25,492 nt of DNA from Chloroflexota bacterium (GTDB lineage: Bacteria > Chloroflexota > Dormibacteria > Dormibacterales > Dormibacteraceae). The stretch covers positions 16,395 through 41,886 of the forward strand of contig VBJR01000155.1 of assembly GCA_005880175.1 (NCBI GenBank), in the 5' to 3' direction. The notes beneath the pieces were generated by a model. That model was not told the DNA's origin, made no database searches, and saw only the letters and a list, made by a program, of their open reading frames with translations. Positions 10,521-17,977 of the stretch are shown here, piece by piece; position 1 is the first letter of the stretch; every line of letters begins with the position of its first letter. The position numbers were made by a program, and so were the translations under genes.

Positions 10521-11584
10521 ATGGCGAGCGGCGCATCCATCCAGCGCACGACCACGCCCGCGGGGGACCCCGCGTGGCTCGTCACCGGCTACGACTCCGT
10601 CCGGGCGCTCCTGGGCGACGACCGGCTGGGCCGGCGGAGCCCCGAGCCCGAGTCGGGCGCCCGGTTCTCGGACTCGGTCCTGTTCGGGCAGCCCACCGGT
10701 GACCCGTTCCCCGGGTCCAGGCGCTCGTGGACGGCCTGCTGGACGAGATGGCGCGCGAGACGCCGCCGCTCGACCTGCACGAGGCGCTCTCGTTCCCGCT
10801 GCCGGCGCTCGTCATCTGCGACCTGCTGGGCGTGCCCTACGAGGACCGCCAGGACTTCCGGCGCTGGTCCGACGACGTCGGGCGCCTCGACGACCGCGCC
10901 CGCTCGGAGGCGGCCAACGCTGCGCTGCGGGCCTACGTGACCCGGCTGGCCGAGCGCAAGCGCGAGCAGCCCGGCGCCGACGTGATCTCCGACCTGGTCG
11001 CGGCCAGCGAGGAGGACCCGGCGACCGTGCCGCCCGGGCAGCTGCCGCAGCTGGCCGCCAACCTCCTGTTCGCCGGCCACGAGACGACCGTGACCGCGAT
11101 CGACAAGGGGGTCATCCTGGTGCTCGCGAACGAGGAGCTGCGCCAGGCGGTCCTGGAGCGGCCGGACGCGCTGCATCCCGCGGTCGAGGAGATCCTGCGC
11201 GTGCCCCACCCGGTGCCCAACCAGGAGACCGTCGGGTCGTACGGCCTGCCCCGGTACGCGAGCGCGGACATCGAGTTCGAGGGCGTGACCATTGCGCGCG
11301 GCGACATGGTGATGCTGTCGGTGCAGTCGGCCAACGTCGACGAGCGGACCTTCCCCGAGCCGGAGGCGCTGGACGTCGCCCGCAGCGCCAGCCCGCACCT
11401 GGCGTTCGGGTTCGGCGCCCACTTCTGCCTGGGCGCGCCGCTGGCCCGGATGGAGCTGCAGACCGTGTTCGGCACGCTGTTCCGGCGCTTCCCGACGCTG
11501 CGCCTGGCCGTGCCGGCCGACGAGCTGCGGCCGCGGCCGAGCTCGCTGACGGGCGGCGTCGTCGAGGTGCCTGTGACCTGGTGA
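10521..11584 (+). pseudogene. Cytochrome P450, internally deleted and frameshifted
   Basis: A bacterial class I cytochrome P450 (haem monooxygenase) split over two frames. Frame one gives about 66 residues (PAWLVTGYDSVRALLGDDRLG up to GQPTGDPFPGS). Homology then resumes in another frame near 10715 with VQALVDGLLDEMA and runs to the stop at 11584. That part has the I-helix AGHETT, the K-helix EILR (ExxR motif) and the haem loop FGFGAHFCLG with the ligand Cys codon at 11426-11428. About 30 residues normally present between the two parts are missing, including the helix-C HxxxR segment that contacts a haem propionate. The ATG at 10521 has AGGAGG ten bases upstream and a good promoter. The loss of a core helix plus the frameshift make an active enzyme very unlikely as sequenced. 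A collapsed assembly is the alternative. Substrate unknown. Confidence 0.85.
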
Positions 11585-11645
11585 GCCGGCCCGTCCCTCT
11601 CCTTTCGGTGCGCTGCTGCATCATGTGTCCAGGAGAGACCGGGAG

Positions 11646-13727
11646 GTGAACGCGGGTCTTGGCGGGCGGCTGCCCGAGCCGCCGACCAGCTTCGTCGGCC
11701 GCGAGGCCGAGCTCGACGCGCTCTCGGCGGCGCTCGCGGACTGCCGGCTGCTCACGATCGCCGGCGGCGCCGGCCTCGGCAAGACGCGGCTGGCGGTGGC
11801 GCTCGGGACGCGCCAGGCCGCCGTGCCGGTGCGGTTCGTCGGGCTGGCCGAGCTGGACGACGGGACGCTGGTGCCGGAGGCGGTGGCGGCCGGGCTGGAC
11901 GTGCCGGACGAGCCGGGCACGCCCGCGGCGACGGCGGTGGTCGAGCACATCGGCACGCGCTCCCTGCTGCTGGTGCTCGACAACTGCGAGCACCTGGTCG
12001 AGGCGAGCGCGGGCCTGGTCGAGTCGATGCTGTACGCCTGCCCCGAACTGCGCGTGCTGGTCACCTCCCGCCAGCCGCTGCGCGTGCCCGGCGAGGTGGT
12101 GTGGCGCATCTCGCCGCTGGGCCTGCCCGACGCCCGGGGCGGCGACGACCTGGCGGCCGTCGCGGCCAGCGAGTCGGTCCGCCTGCTCACCGCGCGGGCG
12201 CAGGCGGCGCTGCCCGGGTTCCGCGTCACGGCCGACAACGCCTCGACCGTCGCGGCCCTGTGCCGCCGGCTGGAGGGCATCCCGCTGGCGATCGAGCTGG
12301 CGGCCGTCCGCCTGAGCGAGCTGTCGATCGAGGAGGTGCTGGCCCGGCTGGAGGACCGGTTCCGGGTGCTGGGCGCCGCCGCCGACCCGGTCGATCCCCG
12401 GCACCGGACGCTCGAGGCGGCCCTGGACTGGAGCCACCAGCTCCTCGGCGAGCCCGAGCGGCGGATCTTCCGCCGCGTGTCGGTGTTCAGCGGCGGGTTC
12501 GACCTGGAGGCGGCCGAGGCGGTCTGCGCCGGCGACGGGATCGAGCCGGTGGACGTGCCTCGCCTGGTCGTCGGGCTGGTGGCGAAGTCGCTGGTCGCGC
12601 CCGAGATCGGGGGCCCGGGCCCGACGCGCTACCGGCTGCTGGAGACGGTGCGCCAGTACGGCGCGCACCGCCTGCGCGAGAGCGTGGAGCGGGTGGTCCT
12701 CCGGGAGCGCCACGCCGGCCACTTCCTGGCCCTGGCCGCGCGTGCCGCCGGCGAGGAGCGCGGGCCGGAGCAGCCGCGGTGGCTCCAGCGCCTGGAGTCG
12801 GACCTCGACAACTTCCGGACGGCGCTGGCATGGCTCCAGGTCCGCGACGCCGGCGCGTGGCTGCGCCTGGCGACCGCCCTGGCCTGGTTCTGGACGACCC
12901 GCGGCCTTTTCAGCGAGGGCCGGGAGTGGCTGGCCGGCGCGCTGGCCGCGGCCGGCGAGGACGAGCCCGCGCGCGCCGAGGGGCTGCTCGCCCTGGCCCG
13001 GGTGTGCTTCTGGCAGGGCGACTACGCCGCCGCCCGCAGCTCGTGCGTGGAGTGCCTGGACCTGTCCAGTGGACCCGGGGACGCGGTCCGCGCCGGGTGG
13101 GCGCTGGCCCTCCTGGGCAGCATCCACGCGTACGCCGGCGAGTTCGCGGCGAGCCGGGCCGCGTTCGAGCGCGCCCTGAGCGGCGCGGGCGACGTCCTGG
13201 TCCGGATGGAGGCGCTGGTGGGCAGGGGCGAGATGCTGCTGCTGGCCGGCGACCCGGCCGCGGCGCAGGTCCCGCTCCAGGAGATCGCGCAGCTGGAGCG
13301 CGGGCCCGAGGCTCCCCGGGGCCGGGCGGCGCTGTTCGCTGGCCTGGCGGCGCTGTTCGCCGGCGACGTGGACGCCGCCCGGGCGCGGCTCGACCGCGCC
13401 GTGCAGATCTTCCATCGCCTGGGCAACCGGTACGGCGCGGCGGCGGCGCTGGACGCGCTGGCCAGCGTGGCCGTGCACGACAGCGACCCGCTGCGCGCGC
13501 TGCGGCTCAGCGGCGCGGCGTCCGCGCTGCGCGAGTCCACGCGCTCGCAACTGGCGCCGCGCTGGCGCGAGGTGGTGCGGACGCTCGTGGTCGAGCCGGC
13601 GCTGGCGGCGACGGGGGGGAGGGGAGAGGCGGCCTGGGCGGACGGCCGGGCCATGACGTTCGACGAGGCGCTCACGTTCGCGCGGCCGGCCGCCGCCGGA
13701 CGGGTCGGGGGACGCACCCGCCGCTGA
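11646..13727 (+). CDS. AfsR/LuxR-like STAND ATPase without DNA-binding domain
   Basis: A 693-residue signal-transduction ATPase of the AfsR/MalT-like group. LPEPPTSFVGREAEL opens the NTPase domain. Walker A is GGAGLGKTR (Lys46), Walker B is LLLVLDNCEH (Asp112), then sensor LVTSRQPL and the GxP motif EGIPLAIELAA. A winged helix (FRRVSVFSGGFDLEAAEAV) follows, and the C-terminal half is TPR-like helical repeats (AWLRLATALAWFW..., ARVCFWQGDYAAARSSCVECL). Family members usually carry an OmpR-type HTH at the N-terminus or a LuxR HTH at the C-terminus. This one has neither and stops where a LuxR domain would begin, so it may regulate by protein contact. The GTG at 11646 was chosen because AGGAGA lies nine bases upstream; GTG 11625 has no ribosome site. 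It follows the broken P450 by 61 bases. Confidence 0.85.
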   Translation: MNAGLGGRLPEPPTSFVGREAELDALSAALADCRLLTIAGGAGLGKTRLAVALGTRQAAVPVRFVGLAELDDGTLVPEAVAAGLDVPDEPGTPAATAVVEHIGTRSLLLVLDNCEHLVEASAGLVESMLYACPELRVLVTSRQPLRVPGEVVWRISPLGLPDARGGDDLAAVAASESVRLLTARAQAALPGFRVTADNASTVAALCRRLEGIPLAIELAAVRLSELSIEEVLARLEDRFRVLGAAADPVDPRHRTLEAALDWSHQLLGEPERRIFRRVSVFSGGFDLEAAEAVCAGDGIEPVDVPRLVVGLVAKSLVAPEIGGPGPTRYRLLETVRQYGAHRLRESVERVVLRERHAGHFLALAARAAGEERGPEQPRWLQRLESDLDNFRTALAWLQVRDAGAWLRLATALAWFWTTRGLFSEGREWLAGALAAAGEDEPARAEGLLALARVCFWQGDYAAARSSCVECLDLSSGPGDAVRAGWALALLGSIHAYAGEFAASRAAFERALSGAGDVLVRMEALVGRGEMLLLAGDPAAAQVPLQEIAQLERGPEAPRGRAALFAGLAALFAGDVDAARARLDRAVQIFHRLGNRYGAAAALDALASVAVHDSDPLRALRLSGAASALRESTRSQLAPRWREVVRTLVVEPALAATGGRGEAAWADGRAMTFDEALTFARPAAAGRVGGRTRR

Positions 13728-13737
13728 CTCCCGGCGC

Positions 13738-13770
13738 TGGCTACGATCAAGGTTCGGCGTTGGGTAGCCA
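13738..13770 (+). promoter_or_regulatory. Inverted repeat over the likely promoter and leader of the aldehyde dehydrogenase gene
   Basis: TGGCTAC (13738-13744) and GTAGCCA (13764-13770) are a perfect seven-base inverted repeat with a 19-base spacer. The left arm overlaps a possible -10, TACGAT (13742-13747). The right arm ends one base before the ribosome site AGGAGG (13772-13777). It could be an operator or a leader hairpin controlling translation. No clear -35 box was found. Confidence 0.4.
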
Positions 13771-13784
13771 GAGGAGGCGCAGCA

Positions 13785-15215
13785 GTGATCGCGAACCTGG
13801 TCGGCGGGCAGTGGCAGCAGGCGGGGACCGAGGACCATCTGGACGTCTACGACCCGGCGAGCGGCGAGGTGATCGAGCGCGTCCCCCTGTCCACGCGGGC
13901 CGACGTGGACGCCGCTGTCGCCGCGGCCGCGGCGGCGTTCGAGCGCTGGTCGCGGACGCCGGTCATGGAGCGCGTCCGGCTGATGTTCCGGTTCAAGGCG
14001 CTGCTCGAGGAGCACGTCGAGGAGCTGGCCGCGATCGTCACGCGCCACCACGGCAAGACGCTGGACGAGGCGCGCGGCGAGGTCCGGCGGGGCATCGAGG
14101 TGGTGGACTTCGCCTGCGGCGCGCCCACGCTCCTGCAGGGCCGGACGCTGCGCGGCGTCTCCAGCGACGTGGACCAGGACCTCTACCGATACCCGGTCGG
14201 CGTCTGCGCCGGCATCCCGCCGTTCAACTTCCCGGTGATGATCCCGCTCTGGATGTTCCCGCTGTCGGTGGTCGCCGGCAACGCGTTCGTGCTCAAGCCG
14301 TCGGAGCGGACGCCGCTGGGGGCCGTCCGGCTCGCCGAGCTGTTCCTGGAGGCGGGCTTCCCCGAGGGCGTGCTGAACCTCGTCCACGGCGCGAAGGACG
14401 TGGTGGACGGGCTGCTGGAGCACCCGGGCGTGAGCGCGATCTCGTTCGTCGGCTCCGAGCCGGTGGCGCGCGCGGTCTACCGGACGGCCGCGCAGAACGG
14501 CAAGCGAGTGCAGGCGCTGGGCGGCGCCAAGAACCACCTGGTCGTGATGCCGGACGTGGACTTCGAGGTCGCCGCGCCGGCGATCCTGAACTCGGCGTTC
14601 GGCAACGCGGGCGAGCGCTGCCTGGCCGGGAGCGTGGCCGTGATGGTCGGCGAGGCGGCGGCCGCCGTCATCGATCCGCTGGTCGAGCGGGCGGCGGCGC
14701 TGAAGGTCGGGCCCGGCGACGCGCCCGGCACGGACGTCGGTCCGCTCATCCGCGAGGACCACCGCGACCGGGTGGCCGCCTACGTCGCGCGCGGCGCGGC
14801 CGAGGGAGCCGACGTGCTCCTGGACGGCCGCGGCCTGATCGGGCAGCGCGGGTACTTCCTCGGTCCGACGATCCTCGACCGCGTCAGCGACGGGATGACC
14901 GTGGGCCGCGAGGAGATCTTCGGACCGGTCCTGTCCATCGCCCGGGCGCGGTCGCTGGAGGAGGCGATCGACACGGCCAACCGCTCGGCGCTCGGCAACA
15001 TGGCGGTCATCTTCACGAGGTCGGGCCGGGCCGGGCGCGAGTTCCGGGACCGGGTCCAGGCGGGGATGGTGGGCATCAACGTCCCGGTCGCGCAGCCGTT
15101 CGCCTTCTACCCGTTCTCGGGCTGGAAGGGGTCGTTCTACGGCGACCTCCACGTCCACGGGATGGACGGCGTGGAGTTCTACACCCGGAAGAAGGTCGTC
15201 GTCTCGCGCTGGTGA
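13785..15215 (+). CDS. mmsA: CoA-acylating methylmalonate-semialdehyde dehydrogenase
   Basis: A 476-residue aldehyde dehydrogenase of the MmsA/IolA type. It oxidises (methyl)malonate semialdehyde to propionyl- or acetyl-CoA with NAD and CoA in valine, thymine, beta-alanine or inositol breakdown. PPFNFPVMIPLWMFP near 145-160 holds the oxyanion Asn148. FVGSEPVA is the NAD-loop. The catalytic Cys279 sits in NAGERCLAG. GGAKNHLVVMPD at 246-257 replaces the usual ELGGK motif with its base Glu, which is diagnostic for this CoA-dependent subfamily. The end (PFSGWKGSFYGDLHVHGMDGVEFYTRKKVV) is also typical. Length is normal. The GTG start has AGGAGG seven bases upstream. The neighbours (acyl-CoA ligase, dioxygenase) fit a catabolic block, but no other valine or inositol genes are seen. 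Confidence 0.93.
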   Translation: MIANLVGGQWQQAGTEDHLDVYDPASGEVIERVPLSTRADVDAAVAAAAAAFERWSRTPVMERVRLMFRFKALLEEHVEELAAIVTRHHGKTLDEARGEVRRGIEVVDFACGAPTLLQGRTLRGVSSDVDQDLYRYPVGVCAGIPPFNFPVMIPLWMFPLSVVAGNAFVLKPSERTPLGAVRLAELFLEAGFPEGVLNLVHGAKDVVDGLLEHPGVSAISFVGSEPVARAVYRTAAQNGKRVQALGGAKNHLVVMPDVDFEVAAPAILNSAFGNAGERCLAGSVAVMVGEAAAAVIDPLVERAAALKVGPGDAPGTDVGPLIREDHRDRVAAYVARGAAEGADVLLDGRGLIGQRGYFLGPTILDRVSDGMTVGREEIFGPVLSIARARSLEEAIDTANRSALGNMAVIFTRSGRAGREFRDRVQAGMVGINVPVAQPFAFYPFSGWKGSFYGDLHVHGMDGVEFYTRKKVVVSRW

Positions 15216-15298
15216 CGCGCGTGCGTGCGGTGGACGGGGTGGCCGTCGAGATGGTGCGCGTCGATGGCGGCGACCCGGCGGCCGTGATGCGGCCGTAG
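15212..15298 (+). other. 28-codon open frame coupled to the dehydrogenase stop
   Basis: GTG at 15212 overlaps the dehydrogenase TGA (GTGA), the same coupling as in the glucosidase/amylase pair. The frame encodes MTRVRAVDGVAVEMVRVDGG... up to TAG at 15296-15298, and all but two of its codons end in G or C. It may be a tiny coupled gene or the remnant 5' end of a deleted gene. No homolog is recognised. Confidence 0.2.
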
Positions 15299-15320
15299 AG
15301 CCCGGCGAGGCCGGCCCCGC

Positions 15321-16031
15321 TCAGCGCGCCGGCCGGCCGCCCTGGATCGTCACCCGGTGGCCGTGGCGGCGGTGCGGGTGGTAGTCCCAGATCGCCTGGT
15401 GCTGGACGCAGCGGTTGTCCCAGAACGCCACCGACCCCGCCTCCCACCGGAACCGGCACTGGAACTCCGGCGTCTCGATGTGCCGGTACAGCATCTCCAG
15501 GATCGCGTCGCTCTCCGCCGGCGCCAGGCCCGGGATGCGCGTGGTGAACGTCCGGTTCACGAACAGCAGCCGTCGCCCGGTGACCGGGTGCGCGCACACG
15601 ATCGGGTGCTCCGCCCGCGGGTAGTCCTCGGACCGTCCGTACCGGCCCTCGTAGTAGTGGCCGCCGTCGTGCACCGCCGTCAGCGGCTCGAGCAGGCGCC
15701 GGATCGGCTCGGACAGCGTCTCGTACGCCGCGTACATGCTGGCGAACAGCGTGTCGCCGCCAACCGGCGGCACCTCCTGCAGGTAGAGGATGCTGCCCAT
15801 CGGCGGCGCCTCCTCGCAGGAGACGTCCGAGTGCCAGTGCTCGCCGGCCACCCAGCGCGAGTGCTCGTCGGCGTGGATGACCATGACCTCCGGGTGGCCC
15901 TCCGGATGGTTGGACGACGCGGGATGGACGTGCAGCTCGCCGAAGCGCCGGCCGAACGCCTTCTGCTGCTCGGGCGTCAGCCGCTGGTCGCGGAAGAAGA
16001 TGACCTGGTGCTCCATCAGCGCGTCGTGCAC
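15321..16031 (-). CDS. TauD/TfdA-type dioxygenase, N-terminally truncated
   Basis: An Fe(II)/2-oxoglutarate-dependent dioxygenase of the TauD/TfdA family, 236 residues against about 280 in typical members. The iron site is readable: HWHSDVS supplies the HxD pair, RHGHRVTIQG supplies the distal His and the Arg that binds 2-oxoglutarate. Other hallmarks are MEHQVIFFRDQRLTPEQQ, FGRRFGELHVHP, GGDTLFASMYAAYETLS and FWDNRCVQHQAIWDY. Homology continues a few codons upstream of the GTG at 16031 (VAGDDLRP) and then breaks off where the acyl-CoA ligase remnant begins. So the usual start and the first 30-40 residues (GAEVxGVDL region) appear lost. The true substrate cannot be told; taurine, alkylsulfates and phenoxyacids are typical. 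Whether the truncated protein is made or active is open. It converges with the dehydrogenase gene. Confidence 0.8.
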   Translation of the reverse strand: MHDALMEHQVIFFRDQRLTPEQQKAFGRRFGELHVHPASSNHPEGHPEVMVIHADEHSRWVAGEHWHSDVSCEEAPPMGSILYLQEVPPVGGDTLFASMYAAYETLSEPIRRLLEPLTAVHDGGHYYEGRYGRSEDYPRAEHPIVCAHPVTGRRLLFVNRTFTTRIPGLAPAESDAILEMLYRHIETPEFQCRFRWEAGSVAFWDNRCVQHQAIWDYHPHRRHGHRVTIQGGRPAR

Positions 16032-16077
16032 CGGCCGCAGGTCGTCGCCGGCGACCTGGACGAGGCCGGCGGGGCAC

Positions 16078-17016
16078 GTTGATCGTCAGCGGTCCGTACG
16101 TCTCGGTCAGGCCGTACAGGTGGACGAGCTCGATGTTGAAGCCGTCCATCTGGGCGATCAGCGTCGGCGAGGGCGGCGCGCCGCCGGTGCAGACCCGCAC
16201 CCGCTGGGGCAGCCGCCGGGCGGCCGGGTCGTTCGCCAGCATGATGAGGACGGTCGGCGCGGCGTTGAAGTGCGTCACGGCGCCCTCCCCCAGCAGGTCC
16301 CAGACGCGCGGCGGGTCCACCCGCGGGATGCACGTGCTGGGGCACCCCGCCGCCGCCATGGCCCAGGTGTGGCTCCAGCCGTTGCAGTGGAACATCGGCA
16401 GCGTCCACAGGTAGTTCGACGCGGTGGTCAGGCCCTCCTCGATCACCATGCCCACCGCGTTCAGGTACGCGCCCCGGTGGTGGTACATCACCCCCTTCGG
16501 CCGGCCGGTCGTGCCCGACGTGTAGTCGATCGCGCACAGGTCCTCCTCGGCCGCCAGCCAGGACGGCACGGGCGCGTCGTCGCCGGTGGCCAGCAGCCGC
16601 TCCAGCTCGTCGCCCAGGAGGCACCGCTCGACGTCCGCGGACACCGCGCCGGCGAGCCCGGCCAGCTCCGGCGAGACGAAGAGGAACCGGCTCCCGCTGT
16701 GGCCGACGATGTACGCGACCTCCTCGGCGGTCAGCCGGGTGTTGATCGCGACGATGACGCCGCCGGCCATCGGCACCGCGAAGTGCGCGGTCAGCAGCGG
16801 CTCGGAGTTCAGCGCCAGGAAGGCGACGCGGTCGCCGCGGACCAGGCCGCGAGCCCGCAGCGCCGACGCCAGGCGGCGGGCCCGCGCCCGGATCCCGGCC
16901 CACGTGTGCCGAGCGGCGCCGTCCACGACCGCGAGCCGGTCCGCGTGGACCGTGCCGGCGCGCTCGAGGAAGCTGACCGGCGTGAGCTCCTGGCGATAGG
17001 GGGGACCTGGTTCCAC
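16078..17016 (-). pseudogene. Acyl-CoA ligase (AMP-binding), C-terminally truncated
   Basis: The N-terminal 310 or so residues of an ANL-superfamily fatty-acyl-CoA ligase, close to the AlkK-like medium-chain group. It shows PVSFLERAGTVHADRLAVVDG, the P-loop DYTSGTTGRPKGVMYHHRG (starts at 164), LPMFHCNGWSHTWAMAAAGC and the adenylation motif YGLTETYGPLT. The remaining roughly 210 residues are missing, including the ADP-binding YRTGD hinge region and the C-terminal lid with the catalytic Lys. After about 16080 the frame stays open to 15076, but only as a shadow of the dioxygenase gene. The homologous sequence switches directly to the dioxygenase in another frame, so this is a deletion junction. 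The GTG start has a TACGGT -10 seven bases upstream. The fragment cannot complete the ligase reaction. Confidence 0.82.
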
Positions 17017-17023
17017 GGCGACA

Positions 17024-17029
17024 ACCGTA
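17024..17029 (-). promoter_or_regulatory. Leaderless-type -10 element of the acyl-CoA ligase
   Basis: Minus-strand TACGGT, seven bases, then the GTG start at 17016. There is no Shine-Dalgarno sequence. Survival of this element means the damaged ligase/dioxygenase locus may still be transcribed. Confidence 0.45.
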
Positions 17030-17031
17030 GA

Positions 17032-17922
17032 TCAGCCCGGCCGGCGTCCGGCGGCCCCCGGCATCCGCATCCAGCGTGCGGTCGCCAGCGAGTACGCGGC
17101 CATCGCCAGGAACCCGACGCCCAGCGCCGCCAGCAGGGCGCGGCCGGCGCCCTGCTGGGCGAGCGCGCCCAGCGCGCCGCCCAGGCCCTTGGCCTGGTGG
17201 GGATCGCGGAGCACCGCGGCCTGGAGGGTGAACCAGCCCACGAGCGCGAACACGGCGCCGCGGGCCGTGGCGCCCAGCCGGCCGAGCGTGACCGCCGTCC
17301 GGCGCTCCTTCTCGTCCATGTCGCCCTGGTCCATGTCCTTGCCGAAGCCGGACCGGAAGGCCGCCAGCACCTGGCCCGCGTCGGCGCCGATCGCCGCCAC
17401 GCCGGCCAGGCCGGCCAGCCACGGTCCCAGCGGGTAGTCCAGCAGCCCGGCGACGACCCGGGGCACCTCGCTGTCGCTGGTCTGGCCGCCGCGCCCGAAC
17501 AGGAGCTGGAGGCAGAACAGCAGCAGCGCGGCGTACGCGACGCCCGACGCGGCGAAGGCGAGCCGGCGGCCCAGCCCGCGCGCGCGCCGTCCGCCGTCCG
17601 GCAGCGGGTCGAGGATGGCGCAGAAGAAGCTCCACAGCGCGTACCCGGCGAGGGCCACGCCGATCGCGATCAGCAGGACCTCGCCGGCGACGTTGCCGAC
17701 CAGGCCGGTCAGCAGGTCCACGCTGCCCTTCTGGTCGGTGGCGCGGGCGCGGCCGAACGCCACGCCCAGCGCGAGCACGCCCATCACGGCGTAGAGCAGG
17801 CCCTTGACGACCCAGCCGGCCCGGGCGGCGAGCTCGAGGGTGGGGTTGGTCGCCGCCCGCCGGGCGCCTCGCTCAGCCTCCCGCGCCGTGCCTCGCGCCT
17901 CGGCGCGCACCCTCCCGGACAT
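17032..17922 (-). CDS. DUF1206 six-helix membrane protein
   Basis: A 296-residue integral membrane protein of the DUF1206 family, common in actinobacteria and cyanobacteria and of unknown function. Three repeats of a two-helix unit are visible. Each opens with an ARAGxxxKGLLYAVMGxLAL-like segment: LAARAGWVVKGLLYAVMG near 31, LGRRLAFAASGVAYAALLL near 117 and LGATARGAVFALVGWFTL near 217. Each then has a second helix such as EVLLIAIGVALAGYALWSFF. A charged soluble linker (FRSGFGKDMDQGDMDEKERR) lies between repeats two and three. The N-terminal 25 residues are Arg/Ala-rich and cytoplasmic. The ATG follows a TAGGCT -10 element by six bases, with no Shine-Dalgarno sequence. It is a single gene between the kinase operon and the ligase remnant, all on the minus strand. 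Confidence 0.88.
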   Translation of the reverse strand: MSGRVRAEARGTAREAERGARRAATNPTLELAARAGWVVKGLLYAVMGVLALGVAFGRARATDQKGSVDLLTGLVGNVAGEVLLIAIGVALAGYALWSFFCAILDPLPDGGRRARGLGRRLAFAASGVAYAALLLFCLQLLFGRGGQTSDSEVPRVVAGLLDYPLGPWLAGLAGVAAIGADAGQVLAAFRSGFGKDMDQGDMDEKERRTAVTLGRLGATARGAVFALVGWFTLQAAVLRDPHQAKGLGGALGALAQQGAGRALLAALGVGFLAMAAYSLATARWMRMPGAAGRRPG

Positions 17923-17928
17923 GGCCTA

Positions 17929-17934
17929 AGCCTA
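17929..17934 (-). promoter_or_regulatory. Leaderless-type -10 element of the DUF1206 gene
   Basis: Minus-strand TAGGCT, six bases, then ATG at 17922. The surrounding 17936-17957 stretch is AT-rich for this genome. No -35 box is clear. Confidence 0.5.
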
Positions 17935-17977
17935 CAGCATCGATATCAGATTATGTGGTAGCGAGTCGGCCGAGAGG

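Noticed and set aside
10521..11584. Two separate small genes instead of one broken P450
   Set aside because: The two pieces match consecutive parts of one P450, and the second has no ribosome site before its first ATG.
8314..11649. Plus-strand 1111-residue open frame over the UbiB and P450 genes
   Set aside because: It is a shadow of UbiB, with no domain and repetitive Arg/Gly/Pro composition.
11112..15158. Minus-strand 1348-residue open frame over the ATPase and dehydrogenase genes
   Set aside because: Shadow frame; no motif, while both plus-strand genes are full length and recognisable.
15076..16077. C-terminal half of the 646-residue minus-strand frame following the acyl-CoA ligase part
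   Set aside because: It is the out-of-frame reading of the dioxygenase gene and shows no ligase homology after the junction.
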